A stretch of 32,277 nucleotides of DNA from a virus, in the IMG/VR virus record IMGVR_UViG_3300002460_000018, positions 1-32,277 of that record; one strand, given 5' to 3'. How positions within the stretch are numbered: position 1 is the first letter of the stretch; each line of letters begins with the position of its first letter. The translations under genes and the position numbers were made by a program. Below are positions 14,762 through 21,773 of the stretch, one piece after another. The notes beneath the pieces are model-generated. The model had not been told where the DNA came from. It saw only the letters and a program-made list of their open reading frames with translations, and made no database searches.

Positions 14762-15274
14762 TTATGAACGCGTCTGCGCAGGTGCGGGTAGATTAATTTC
14801 TTGTGATTTTTTTGTTGCACCAAAGTAGTAAGATAAAATTGTTATAAACCCCGTAGAAAATTGTCCAATTACCAAATACAACAAATTAGTGTCTGTTTTC
14901 GCAATGGGCACAAAAGAAATAATAAAGCACATTCCAAAAAAACCCATTACCATGATAATTGCAATAAATTCCATTACCCAATCTCGTTTACCGGTGGCAG
15001 TGACAATTTTTGATTCCCTATCCCGGGCTGAAGCTCTATCATTGGCTAGAATTTGATCTAAATCATGCCTATGTGTTATTTCGAATTCTGCGAGCTTGAG
15101 AGCAGCGTTTGGGTCATTTGATATTGCGGTAGCTAGTTCATCATTATCGTTGCTCTGAACTCCAAATAGAGCTTTTAAACCAGATATTATTAATCCACTT
15201 CCTGGTAATACCGAATTTAGGACACTTCCGAGAATTGGAGCTGCTGTACTAACCACTTTTCCCAATGTGGACAT
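14762..15274 (-). CDS. Holin of the GTA/3-TM type, 170 aa
   Basis: N-terminal hydrophobic hairpin-like segment (ILGSVLNSVLPGSGLIISGLK, about 13-34), a charged central helix (EITHRHDLDQILANDRASARDRE), then two strong transmembrane helices at about 100-122 and 131-152 and a polar tail. This matches the three-TM holins described for gene transfer agents and many phages (GTA_holin_3TM). AGGAGG precedes the ATG, and it follows the lysozyme stop by one base, so the two form a lysis pair. It would form the inner-membrane lesion releasing lysozyme. Confidence 0.82.
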   Translation of the reverse strand: MSTLGKVVSTAAPILGSVLNSVLPGSGLIISGLKALFGVQSNDNDELATAISNDPNAALKLAEFEITHRHDLDQILANDRASARDRESKIVTATGKRDWVMEFIAIIMVMGFFGMCFIISFVPIAKTDTNLLYLVIGQFSTGFITILSYYFGATKKSQEINLPAPAQTRS

Positions 15275-15275
15275 T

Positions 15276-15713
15276 TTAACCTCCTGTTGTCATTACTCCT
15301 GTTTCAATTATAGCTGATAATTCTTTAACGCGATGGGGAACCTGATTTGCCCATAAACTTGATCTCATGGCTTTAGCTGCACTTTGATAATCACTATTAT
15401 CCAAAAATTCGATAGTATCTTTGAATTTTAAAAAATTGTTTGAACCCAGATTAAAAACCATACTGATTAGGGCGATTTTTCTTACTGAATCTAATTTTTT
15501 AAACCACGAGAACGATTTTAATAAAAAATTATATGCTGTTTGCCAATCTTCTTCGTAAATAAGATCAATAATATCATCGGAAAAGCCATTGGAGCATAAA
15601 TGACCAATTCCCACTGTTTCATTGTTTTTTGTATCACGATAGATAAAATTTCTTCTACCCTCTTGTCTTGTCAACATTTTCTTCAAGATTTTTTGATCTT
15701 CTATCGGCAACAT
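15276..15713 (-). CDS. T4-type lysozyme (GH24 endolysin), 145 aa
   Basis: The catalytic region LTRQEGRRNFIYRDTKNNETVGIGH carries E18, D27 and T33 with exactly the T4 lysozyme spacing (E11, D20, T26). The rest has the expected helices (ISMVFNLGSNNFLKF, AAKAMRSSLWANQVP). There is no signal peptide, so export depends on the holin just downstream. GGGGAA lies before the ATG. It cleaves the peptidoglycan glycan backbone. No spanin pair is recognisable nearby. Confidence 0.92.
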   Translation of the reverse strand: MLPIEDQKILKKMLTRQEGRRNFIYRDTKNNETVGIGHLCSNGFSDDIIDLIYEEDWQTAYNFLLKSFSWFKKLDSVRKIALISMVFNLGSNNFLKFKDTIEFLDNSDYQSAAKAMRSSLWANQVPHRVKELSAIIETGVMTTGG

Positions 15714-15843
15714 AACGTTCCCCTTTTTGTTCTATAAGTTCAGCAGGTCTTCCGCATTGCATGCAAACATAGTAATGCGTAACCTCACCCTCGACGATTA
15801 CGTATGTTCTACAGCATCGGCTTATCAGCATTAAATTTTCCAT
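15655..15843 (-). CDS. Small zinc-ribbon protein overlapping the lysozyme gene, 62 aa
   Basis: MENLMLISRCCRTYVIVEGEVTHYYVCMQCGRPAELIEQK contains a CC near the start and CxxC (CMQC) later, a plausible zinc ribbon. The last 19 codons overlap the lysozyme start in another frame. No good ribosome-binding site precedes the ATG at 15843; the internal ATG at 15831 has a weak GGAAAA. It comes first after the 15875 terminator. Function unknown. Confidence 0.55.
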   Translation of the reverse strand: MENLMLISRCCRTYVIVEGEVTHYYVCMQCGRPAELIEQKGERYVADRRSKNLEENVDKTRG

Positions 15844-15874
15844 TTTTTATCAGATTTTAAAATAATTATAGCAT

Positions 15875-15897
15875 AAAAATGGCGTATTTAAGCCATT
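15875..15897 (-). terminator. Probable leftward rho-independent terminator
   Basis: The inverted repeat AATGGC (15878-15883) / GCCATT (15892-15897) with an 8-base loop is followed on the minus strand by a TTTTTA run. It lies between the HNH gene of the replication block and the lysis genes, which would separate early from late leftward transcription. The six-base-pair stem is short, so termination is probably partial. Confidence 0.5.
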
Positions 15898-15914
15898 CTT
15901 ATCTTTTTTGATTA

Positions 15915-16235
15915 TTATTCAGCGTCTTTCAAAGATTTGTGATAAAGCAAATGATGTTTTCGACAAAACCATAAAATGTCATAAGGCTTAGAATAATCTT
16001 CATGATGCGCCTCTACATTCAGATCCCCACATTTTTCGCAAGGTAATTTTTTTAATAAGCCTCGTCGAATTCGCATTTTAGTTTTTGATCTAACGCGCCC
16101 TTTAAATTTTTGCTCTTCGTTCGGTGGATGGGTTTTTCTATATTCTCTCATGTATGCATTCTTACAAGTTTTGCAATAGCGGGGATCGCCAAAATTAATT
16201 TTTGTTGTGCAGCGAGCACATTTATCTATAATCAT
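15915..16235 (-). CDS. HNH-type zinc-finger protein, 106 aa
   Basis: An N-terminal Cys4 knuckle (CARCTTKINFGDPRYCKTC), a basic linker (RVRSKTKMRIRRGLLKK) and a CEKCGDLNVEAHHEDYSKPYD core with WFCRKHHLLYH. The AHHxDYxKPxD...CxxHH pattern is the compact HNH version found in many phages near lysis or replication genes. It may act as a nicking or homing endonuclease. AGGA precedes the ATG at nine bases. It is the last gene before the 15875 terminator. Confidence 0.8.
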   Translation of the reverse strand: MIIDKCARCTTKINFGDPRYCKTCKNAYMREYRKTHPPNEEQKFKGRVRSKTKMRIRRGLLKKLPCEKCGDLNVEAHHEDYSKPYDILWFCRKHHLLYHKSLKDAE

Positions 16236-16278
16236 TAAAAATTTTCCTACGTTTCTTGTGAAACTATATCGTAGAACA

Positions 16279-16620
16279 TTAACTGATATCTAAAGCTCTC
16301 TTAACCCACTTCATTGCTTGTCCCGTGATGAGATGATACTTAGTTACGCGTAGGACAATAAATCCCATTAATGCAGCTTCGTTGTATTTTTCAGCATCGG
16401 CCGTAAATCCTTTTGCTGAGGTGTGACGAGATTTAGAGAAAATACCTCCTTCAATTTCCAGTATGAGGCCTTTCAAGGGAAATCGCTCAGGAGGAAAAAT
16501 CCAAACAAAGTCAGAACGCCACCTACGATCTTCACAGAATCGAAACTCACGTATCGGCTCCGGTAGCCCTGCTTCTTTGATTAACGCCTCTGCAATGCGT
16601 TCTAAATAGCTTTTACTCAT
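16279..16620 (-). CDS. PD-(D/E)XK-type nuclease, 113 aa
   Basis: Motifs in order: GLPEPIREFRF, RRWRSDFVW (D37), LILEIEGG (E55/E57), KSRHT...GFTADAEKYNEAALMGFIVLRVT (H66, K78). The D-x(n)-E-x-E-GG and RHT-GF-x2-D-x-EKYN layout is a common phage nuclease family of the restriction-endonuclease fold, found beside replication genes and perhaps processing branched DNA. I use the ATG at 16620 (MSKSYLERI) with GGAAGGAAG upstream; it overlaps the helicase end by 8 bp. Confidence 0.8.
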   Translation of the reverse strand: MSKSYLERIAEALIKEAGLPEPIREFRFCEDRRWRSDFVWIFPPERFPLKGLILEIEGGIFSKSRHTSAKGFTADAEKYNEAALMGFIVLRVTKYHLITGQAMKWVKRALDIS

Positions 16621-17548
16621 TTCTTCCTTCCATGTAATTAAATGGCCTTTCAGTTTCATATTCTTTTAGGACGGTAAATCTTTTATCGTAATAAAGAGAT
16701 GCTCGAAATAACTCACCAATTTCTCTTTTTTTATCCCGCATAATTATTGAGTCACCAAAAGCTAAAGATTTTTCTTCCGCATCTGTTAACTCGCAATTTT
16801 CTTTTAACTTTGCATTTGCTCTTATTTTTGTATTATTGATGGTAACTGATATGTGATTATCAACCATATTCACGATATTACTGCTTCCAGAAACGTCATA
16901 CATTCCAGGGCAGGGAAGGTCTCTATTTACAGCAGGCTTTTTAGAATGCGCAACTAATATGACGCAAACATTTCTTTCTTTTGAAAACTGCAAAAGCTTC
17001 TGAGTAATCTCATGTTGTTTTTTAAAGTCATCCACCAATGAATTGAGCATCATCAAATTGTCAAAAACGAATAAATCACACCCAGCATATTCACAAGCTA
17101 TTCTCGCACTCTCTATCAAGCAATCAATATCAGCATGACCAAGCAAATCATAAGTGAATATTTTCTTGTCATAAAAATTATAGCATTTAGTCAGATATTC
17201 AAATGTTGGATCAATAACACCAGTGGCTTGCCGGTATAACCTTCCCCATAAATTACCCGTAGATAACTCAAGGCTTGCGATAAAGGCTCTCGCACCTTGC
17301 TTAACGCAATGCAATGCAATATGGTTAACAAACTCTGATTTTCCGTGACCCGTATAGCCAGATATGATAGTCATCTCACCTTTTGCGATCAGAAAAGAAT
17401 TTCGTAATTTTTTCCATGGCAATTCATATCCAGTTTGCTTTTCTTGAAACCATTGCCAAGCATCTAATCGAGCATCCCAGGCGCTTACAACATTTGCACT
17501 GAGTAACGAGCGATGAACCTCATCAGTAAATAAAATCTCTTTTTCCAT
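16613..17548 (-). CDS. Replicative DNA helicase, DnaB/RecA fold, 311 aa
   Basis: Walker A GYTGHGKS (64-71), catalytic-type E94 in ASLELS, Walker B LFVFDN (159-164) and the sensor ILVAHSKKP (197-204) are clear. It corresponds to the C-terminal ATPase of DnaB or T7 gp4 without a primase domain or DnaB N-domain. With the initiator immediately upstream (one base between genes) it forms the replication pair, comparable to lambda O/P or P22 genes 18/12. It would be the hexameric helicase loaded at the iterons in the initiator gene. Confidence 0.9.
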   Translation of the reverse strand: MEKEILFTDEVHRSLLSANVVSAWDARLDAWQWFQEKQTGYELPWKKLRNSFLIAKGEMTIISGYTGHGKSEFVNHIALHCVKQGARAFIASLELSTGNLWGRLYRQATGVIDPTFEYLTKCYNFYDKKIFTYDLLGHADIDCLIESARIACEYAGCDLFVFDNLMMLNSLVDDFKKQHEITQKLLQFSKERNVCVILVAHSKKPAVNRDLPCPGMYDVSGSSNIVNMVDNHISVTINNTKIRANAKLKENCELTDAEEKSLAFGDSIIMRDKKREIGELFRASLYYDKRFTVLKEYETERPFNYMEGRNE

Positions 17549-17549
17549 T

Positions 17550-18257
17550 TTAACCCATTCCCACTTCGTGAATAGATGATTGTTTTTTGGTCAAACATGA
17601 TTTGCAGTCTTTGTGGCTCAACTCCAATTCATCTTCCCAACCCTTGTTTCTCAAATAAACGTCCGGTGCGGGTATGTATTGTTTTTGCTGACCTTTGCAA
17701 GCAACCCAATTCATTTGGCATTTCTTTCGTTGTTCAATATTTGCCTTTATATCGTCAGAGCACACCCACAGTTTTTTTTCGTTCCATATTTTTAATGCTC
17801 GATCCTTTTTAACTTTCTTTGGATAAGTCTTATAAAAATCTGAAAACAAATTATCACTGTCATGGTCATTCTCCGAATGGCCAAGTTCTATTGGAGGTTC
17901 TTTCTGTAGGTTATCTTTAGAGGGGTGAACGCCGTTCACTCTCTGGGGTGAATGCTGTTCACTCTCAGAGTGAACGCGGTGCACCCTATCAAGGTCAAAT
18001 TTATAAAGATTTGATGTATCTCGACCGTTCGAATGAACTCGACTTGTCTTAATAAGATAACCAAGCTTAACCAATTTTTTTACAGTATTTATTGCAGATC
18101 GTTCAGTGATTGAACAAAATTTTGCGATTGTTGGGTATGATGGCCACGCCTCATCGTCTGAGTTTGCATAATTGGCCATAGCGAATAATACATATTTTAA
18201 AAGATGTTTATTTTTAAAATCTAATTCGCTAACTTTTGTTATCATTTTTAATGACAT
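17550..18257 (-). CDS. Replication initiator with winged helix, 235 aa
   Basis: Residues 1-90 form a winged helix-turn-helix (KYVLFAMANYANSDDEAWPSYPTIAKFC...RSAINTVKKLVKLGYLIKTSR), as in lambda-O-like initiators. The linker at about residues 90-113 is encoded by DNA carrying three iterons. The C-terminal part (FSDFYKTYPKKVKKDRALKIW...APDVYLRNKGWEDEL) is a motif of many phage replication proteins, probably helicase-contacting. AAGGAAGG precedes the ATG and overlaps the stop of the 51-aa gene. Confidence 0.85.
   Translation of the reverse strand: MSLKMITKVSELDFKNKHLLKYVLFAMANYANSDDEAWPSYPTIAKFCSITERSAINTVKKLVKLGYLIKTSRVHSNGRDTSNLYKFDLDRVHRVHSESEQHSPQRVNGVHPSKDNLQKEPPIELGHSENDHDSDNLFSDFYKTYPKKVKKDRALKIWNEKKLWVCSDDIKANIEQRKKCQMNWVACKGQQKQYIPAPDVYLRNKGWEDELELSHKDCKSCLTKKQSSIHEVGMG
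17925..17984. other. Three palindromic iterons within the initiator gene: candidate replication origin
   Basis: Three 15-bp near-palindromes lie at 17925-17939 (GTGAACGCCGTTCAC), 17948-17962 (GTGAATGCTGTTCAC) and 17970-17984 (GTGAACGCGGTGCAC), starts 23 and 22 bp apart, about two helical turns. They fall in the linker region of the initiator gene, as the iterons of lambda ori fall inside gene O. Spacing is not a multiple of three, so they are not explained as a protein repeat. Confidence 0.75.
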
Positions 18258-18267
18258 AAAACCTTCC

Positions 18268-18423
18268 TTAGTAATTGAGATGAAGTTTCAATGATCTGAT
18301 ATTTGAACCATATAAGTCATCAAGCGGTATAAACAATTTGCAATACGCGAATCGCAAATGAGAATCCATTTCTGACCACAGGAATGAGGGGAGAATATTT
18401 ACAATTTCTGTCCAATTAAGCAT
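18268..18423 (-). CDS. Unknown 51-aa protein, first gene of the leftward early operon
   Basis: MLNWTEIVNILPSFLWSEMD...LFIPLDDLYGSNIRSLKLHLNY. AAAGGA sits seven bases before the ATG, and its end (TAAGGAAGG) supplies the ribosome-binding site of the initiator gene ten bases later, so the two are coupled. Neutral, aromatic-rich, without a clear domain or membrane segment. It might be a small replication accessory or leader protein. Confidence 0.62.
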   Translation of the reverse strand: MLNWTEIVNILPSFLWSEMDSHLRFAYCKLFIPLDDLYGSNIRSLKLHLNY

Positions 18424-18517
18424 GACAAATCCTTTATCAATAATTAATAAAAAATTAAATCTTAATTTGACTCGAAAATTGATTGAGAATCGGGAAGGAT
18501 GGTATATTATTCTCGAT

Positions 18518-18544
18518 TCTTAATTATCTCGAATATAATTAAGA
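18518..18544. promoter_or_regulatory. Palindromic candidate operator
   Basis: Perfect 10-bp inverted arms TCTTAATTAT (18518-18527) and ATAATTAAGA (18535-18544) flank the 7-bp centre CTCGAAT. In the leftward leader RNA it could also form a hairpin, but there is no T-run to act as a terminator. CTCGA also occurs at 18471 and 18512, suggesting repeated protein-binding sites. Confidence 0.5.
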
Positions 18545-18557
18545 TACTTTTAGCGGC

Positions 18558-18577
18558 GGGCGTTTACTACAACGCCC
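18558..18577. other. Hairpin in the control region
   Basis: GGGCGTT and AACGCCC (7-bp arms, 6-base loop TACTAC) form a G+C-rich stem in otherwise A+T-rich DNA. No T-run follows on either strand. It resembles the hairpins at 19450 and 23893 in its GGCG/CGCC core and may be an attenuator or RNA-processing signal. Confidence 0.4.
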
Positions 18578-18662
18578 AAAGCGTTCAACCATTCTGCACT
18601 ATCCGTATAACATTTCAAGCATAATGTACTGTTTTAGAAAATAAATTTCCCATAAGTTCGAT

Positions 18663-18703
18663 ATATAAAATGTTCTAGCATTTGAATGTCAATGTGCTAT
18701 GAT
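18663..18703. promoter_or_regulatory. Overlapping divergent early promoters with TAGCA operator
   Basis: Leftward: consensus -35 TTGACA (18692-18687 on the minus strand), 18-bp spacer, -10 TTATAT (18668-18663). Rightward: extended -10 TGCTATGAT (hexamer at 18698-18703), about 30 bp before the RHH start. The inverted half-sites TAGCA (18676-18680) and TGCTA (18695-18699) lie between and over both promoters. TCTAGCAT recurs at 18914-18921 after the RHH gene. Confidence 0.6.
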
Positions 18704-18732
18704 AACCAAAATTTCAAAGAAGAGGTAAGAAA

Positions 18733-18891
18733 ATGGCCAAAACACCTGATATCAAAAAATTCAATGTAAAATTGCATTTTCAACTGTGGCTGCATTTAAA
18801 AACATTTGCGATGAAGAATAATTCAACCATGAATGGATTAATTGTAGATTTAATTGAATCCCATCGAAAAAGAAATGAAAAAAATACTTGA
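18733..18891 (+). CDS. Ribbon-helix-helix regulator, Arc-like, 52 aa
   Basis: MAKTPDIKKFNVKLHFQLWLHLKTFAMKNNSTMNGLIVDLIESHRKR shows the RHH layout: strand KKFNVKLH, helix A, turn (NNSTMN), helix B. Length matches Arc. GAGG precedes the ATG after a leader of roughly 25 bases. As the first rightward gene beside overlapping divergent promoters it is the best candidate for the early repressor, controlling itself and the leftward replication operon. The second RHH protein (14532-14699) is a distant relative. Confidence 0.78.
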   Translation: MAKTPDIKKFNVKLHFQLWLHLKTFAMKNNSTMNGLIVDLIESHRKRNEKNT

Positions 18892-18900
18892 CGCATGGAA

Positions 18901-18935
18901 AGTATCTTGATACTCTAGCATCACTTAAATAAAAC
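18901..18935 (+). promoter_or_regulatory. Rightward promoter overlapped by a palindrome
   Basis: AGTATCTTGATACT (18901-18914), arms AGTATC/GATACT, covers the -35 TTGATA (18907-18912). A 17-bp spacer leads to -10 TAAAAC (18930-18935), just before the 134-aa gene. The spacer contains TCTAGCAT (18914-18921), also seen at 18674-18681. This would drive the recombination operon separately from the RHH gene. Confidence 0.5.
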
Positions 18936-18949
18936 TAAGGAAATGGAAC

Positions 18950-19354
18950 ATGCGGGATTACGCACAAAAATATATAAACCCATTAGCGCGGGAAATTGTA
19001 GAAGATCATATTGATAGGTATGGTATGAATACTCATATTTTAGTCGGTCAATTAACTGAAAATGATCTCAAAAAATTCACGAGGGTATTAAAAGACGAAG
19101 AAAGAGATTTGTCATTTTTATTAGATAGCGATGATTTAAACTGTCTGACTTCTATTTGTTTTAGAACAGATTCAAAAGAAGATAAAATTATAATGACTGA
19201 AAATATTCTTGATAAAATTACTCAATACTATAAGCCCCGAATGCAAGAAATATTAGATGATATGCAAACTTCTATCTTTACTGAATATCATGAGTTACAT
19301 GGATTTAGAAAAGTAAAGGATATAGAAACAGGGGAAGTGAGATGGTCAAAATGA
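18950..19354 (+). CDS. Unknown early protein, 134 aa
   Basis: Acidic and largely helical (REIVEDHIDRYGMNTHILVGQL, FTRVLKDEERDLSFLL, ITQYYKPRMQEILDDMQTSI). AAGGA lies eight bases before the ATG. First gene of the rightward recombination operon behind a palindrome-covered promoter. Its stop overlaps the start of a small membrane protein (ATGA). No family recognised. Confidence 0.75.
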   Translation: MRDYAQKYINPLAREIVEDHIDRYGMNTHILVGQLTENDLKKFTRVLKDEERDLSFLLDSDDLNCLTSICFRTDSKEDKIIMTENILDKITQYYKPRMQEILDDMQTSIFTEYHELHGFRKVKDIETGEVRWSK

Positions 19355-19446
19355 AAACGTGGATGATAAATTTTTTATATTGGTCGTGGTTTACGACAGC
19401 GATCTTATATTTTACTTATAAATTTTGGATTCATTTTACAAATTAA
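19351..19446 (+). CDS. 31-aa single-span membrane protein
   Basis: MKTWMINFLYWSWFTTAILYFTYKFWIHFTN is one aromatic-rich membrane helix. The ATG overlaps the preceding stop (ATGA). An in-frame ATG at 19342 (MVK...) with GGGGA upstream would add three residues. A 9-bp hairpin follows directly. Function unknown; size and coupling resemble other phage membrane microproteins. Confidence 0.5.
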   Translation: MKTWMINFLYWSWFTTAILYFTYKFWIHFTN

Positions 19447-19449
19447 GAG

Positions 19450-19475
19450 TTTAGGCGCTTGTCACAGCGCCTAAA
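19450..19475. terminator. Perfect 9-bp hairpin between early genes
   Basis: TTTAGGCGC (19450-19458) and GCGCCTAAA (19467-19475) enclose an 8-base loop. No T-run follows on the plus strand, so it may be an attenuator or processing site rather than a full terminator. It separates the 134-aa/membrane gene pair from the YqaJ gene. Confidence 0.45.
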
Positions 19476-19523
19476 GTCGGATCAAAAGGAGTTCTTACAC
19501 CAGCAACTTTAGGATAACACAAA

Positions 19524-20363
19524 ATGTTAACTGAAAAACAGAAAAAGATAAGAATGTCGGGAATTGGGGCTAGCGAATGCAGCACTCTTTTTAATCTCAA
19601 TGAGTACAGCACAGTTTACCAGCTGTGGCTTCTAAAAACGGGTATGGCTGAGCCAGAACCTGAAAACGACAACATGTGGTGGGGCACAAATTTAGAACCC
19701 GTTATACGTCATCGTTATGAGAAAGAAACCGATAAAGTTGTAACCTACGATCCTGAAACTAAATTCTGCGATCTCTCTCCTTACATGATGTGCCATCTTG
19801 ATGGAATGCTCCCAGATGAAAAGAAACTGTTAGAGATTAAGACGGCTCGATACAATCAATCTCATTGGGGCGAAGCTGGTAGCTCAGAAATTCCACCGCA
19901 ATATACTATCCAATGTCAGCATCAATTAGCATGTATGCCTGGATATGAATCAGTAGATTTATGTGTTTTCTTTTGGCAAACAAAATCAATTGTTATTTAC
20001 AATATTAAACGCAATGAAGAAATCATTTCTAAAATTATTTCTGGCGTAAATAAATTTTGGAAAGATCATGTATTGCCGAGACTCGCACCGGATCTTTATA
20101 CAATTGAAGATGTGAAACTTGCTTATCCATTAAATAATCATGAGTTTGTGGAAGCTTCTCCGGTTGAAGTCTTTGCTCATGAGAAATTAATTGATTTTAG
20201 AAAGAAGCTTAAAAAATTGGAAGAAGAAGAGCTTTCTTATAAAACAGATTTAATAATTATGACTGGCGCTAATTCTGGTATTAAAAACAATGGCGATCTT
20301 CTTTGCACCTACAAAGCAAATAAAAATGGCGTTAGAAATTTTATATTATATGGGGAAAGTTAA
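19524..20363 (+). CDS. YqaJ/lambda-exo-type recombination exonuclease, 279 aa
   Basis: GIGASECS (13-20), MWWGTNLEPVIRHRY (51-65, E58), CHLDGM (D93) and LLEIKTA (E104, K106) are the YqaJ family signatures, giving the D-x10-E-x-K active site of the lambda exonuclease fold. PPQYTIQCQHQL follows, as usual. It degrades one strand of duplex ends to produce ssDNA for the RecT-type annealing protein encoded three genes downstream. AGGA lies nine bases before the ATG. Confidence 0.92.
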   Translation: MLTEKQKKIRMSGIGASECSTLFNLNEYSTVYQLWLLKTGMAEPEPENDNMWWGTNLEPVIRHRYEKETDKVVTYDPETKFCDLSPYMMCHLDGMLPDEKKLLEIKTARYNQSHWGEAGSSEIPPQYTIQCQHQLACMPGYESVDLCVFFWQTKSIVIYNIKRNEEIISKIISGVNKFWKDHVLPRLAPDLYTIEDVKLAYPLNNHEFVEASPVEVFAHEKLIDFRKKLKKLEEEELSYKTDLIIMTGANSGIKNNGDLLCTYKANKNGVRNFILYGES

Positions 20364-20364
20364 G

Positions 20365-20589
20365 ATGAATGATAAATCTATTTTAGATGCTTTTAAATAT
20401 TTAAATGATGAGATAATAAGCATACGAAGTAAATTGTGGGATGAAGGTGAAGAAGTAAAAGAAAATACTTACCGACAGATAATGAGTCTTCATAACGATA
20501 TAAAAACTATTTTCGAAATGATTGATAATCTTACGATTATGTCGAAAAAATTAGCATGGATAATAGAAAATCAATTTAAGGTGCATTAA
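20365..20589 (+). CDS. Unknown small helical protein, 74 aa
   Basis: MNDKSILDAFKYLNDEIISIRSKLWDEG...NDIKTIFEMIDNLTIMSKKL is almost wholly helical and probably coiled-coil. The ATG at 20365 has GGGGAAAG upstream in the end of the YqaJ gene, one base from its stop. Longer frames upstream lack a start signal. Function unknown; lies between the exonuclease and recT. Confidence 0.7.
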   Translation: MNDKSILDAFKYLNDEIISIRSKLWDEGEEVKENTYRQIMSLHNDIKTIFEMIDNLTIMSKKLAWIIENQFKVH

Positions 20590-20590
20590 A

Positions 20591-20926
20591 ATGAGCAAAA
20601 TATTTAATAATATAGATTTACAAGAAGCCTACACAAATCAAAATGAAATGAATTTTTATTCGGATGAAGAAAAAACCGCTTTCTCTGCTGATATTAAAAC
20701 ATTAGAAGCTTTATTTAGAGACAATCTAAATAATAATTATGAATATATATTAAATTTAACTGAATTATTAATATGGGATAACAGCACAGGCAAAATTCTT
20801 TATAAAAAAGAAGAATATAAGAAAAATCTCATTGAAACTCCATGGGCAGTTAGAAAAATGGCATACGAACATAATTCATTGGGGAATTTTCTAAGAAAGA
20901 TTTCAGATATATTGAGCGGGGAATAA
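20591..20926 (+). CDS. Unknown protein, 111 aa
   Basis: Acidic, Asn-rich protein (MSKIFNNIDLQEAYTNQNEMNF...EALFRDNLNNNYEYILNL) without cysteines or membrane segments. AAGGTG lies before the ATG, one base after the previous stop. Gene density and coupling support it. Position between exonuclease and recT suggests a recombination accessory, but nothing in the sequence shows this. Confidence 0.7.
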   Translation: MSKIFNNIDLQEAYTNQNEMNFYSDEEKTAFSADIKTLEALFRDNLNNNYEYILNLTELLIWDNSTGKILYKKEEYKKNLIETPWAVRKMAYEHNSLGNFLRKISDILSGE

Positions 20927-20930
20927 AAAA

Positions 20931-21773
20931 ATGAACGATTTAAAACCTACTTCCTACTTAGAGCCAACGAATTTTGCAGAAGCTGAGAAATTTGCACATA
21001 TGGTTTCGGAATCTGATTTTGCCCCTAAGGATTTCAAAGGAAAACCCGGAAATATTTTAGTGGCCATGCAATTTGGAAATGAAATTGGATTAAAGCCAAT
21101 GCAAGCACTTCAGAATATTAGCGTCATCAATGGCAAACCTTGTTTGTGGGGCGATGCAGCACTTGGACTTATTCGTTGTCATTCATCTTGTAAAGGCGTC
21201 AAGGAATGGATGGATGGAACGATAAGAGATAATACTGCAATTGCATACTGCGAAGTAATTCGTGGATCTGAGAAGATTTTAAGAAGCTTTTCGATAGACC
21301 AAGCAAGACGAGCAGGATTGCTGAGCAAACAAGGTCCATGGCAATCTTACCCCGAAAGAATGTTGCAAATGAGAGCGCGTGGATTTGCGCTGCGAGATGC
21401 TTATGCAGATTTACTCAAAGGTATGTATTTAAGAGAAGAACTTGAGGGATCAGCTTTTAACGACCAAACAAATGATAGTTTTCCAATCAAAATCGGAAAC
21501 GAAGCAATTAAGAATGAAATAATAGAACAGGAAACAACCAATTTAGGAAGTCGTCAAAAGAGCGATGAAATAATTGAAACAATAAAAGAATGCACCTCAT
21601 ATGATGCTTTACGAGCGATCGGATTAAAAATAAAAGAATCGGCTTTAACTTTAACTGATAAAAAAAGATTGGCTGATTCCTATCGTGAAAAATTATCAAC
21701 CATTAAATCTGAGACGGAAAAATCGGAAGAAACAAATCAGGAAGGAAGCGAAGGACGTGAAACAGAAGAGTAA
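20931..21773 (+). CDS. RecT-family single-strand annealing protein, 280 aa
   Basis: Core motifs of the RecT group are evident: NILVAMQFGNEIGLKPMQAL...NISVINGKPCLWGDAAL (41-77), FSIDQARRAGLLSKQGPWQSYPERMLQMRARGFALRD (120-156). The C-terminal 100 residues are Glu/Lys-rich and less conserved. Such proteins anneal ssDNA made by the partner exonuclease, here YqaJ. GGGGAA precedes the ATG. The end overlaps the GTG start of a zinc-finger gene by 17 bp. Confidence 0.9.
   Translation: MNDLKPTSYLEPTNFAEAEKFAHMVSESDFAPKDFKGKPGNILVAMQFGNEIGLKPMQALQNISVINGKPCLWGDAALGLIRCHSSCKGVKEWMDGTIRDNTAIAYCEVIRGSEKILRSFSIDQARRAGLLSKQGPWQSYPERMLQMRARGFALRDAYADLLKGMYLREELEGSAFNDQTNDSFPIKIGNEAIKNEIIEQETTNLGSRQKSDEIIETIKECTSYDALRAIGLKIKESALTLTDKKRLADSYREKLSTIKSETEKSEETNQEGSEGRETEE

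Larger units (their letters stand above)
18424..18732. promoter_or_regulatory. Divergent early control region (309 bp)
   Basis: This gene-free stretch separates the two arms. Besides the promoters at 18663-18703 it holds a 10-bp-arm palindrome (18518-18544), repeated CTCGA motifs at 18471, 18512 and 18528, an AGAATCG/CGATTCT pair (18486-18492 and 18514-18520), a second possible rightward extended -10 (TGGTATATT, hexamer at 18503-18508) and a GGGCGTT/AACGCCC hairpin. The leftward transcript would carry a leader of about 230 nt containing these structures. Confidence 0.6.

Noticed and set aside
18499-18624. Plus-strand 41-codon frame (MVYYSRFLIISNII...) in the control region
   Set aside because: The GGAAGG lies too close to the ATG, it spans the operator-like repeats and hairpin, and it shows no recognisable protein features; DNA signals explain the region better.
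21685-21756. ATG-initiated N-terminal extension of zinc-finger gene 1
   Set aside because: It lies wholly inside recT in another frame without a ribosome-binding site; the GTG at 21757 has one.
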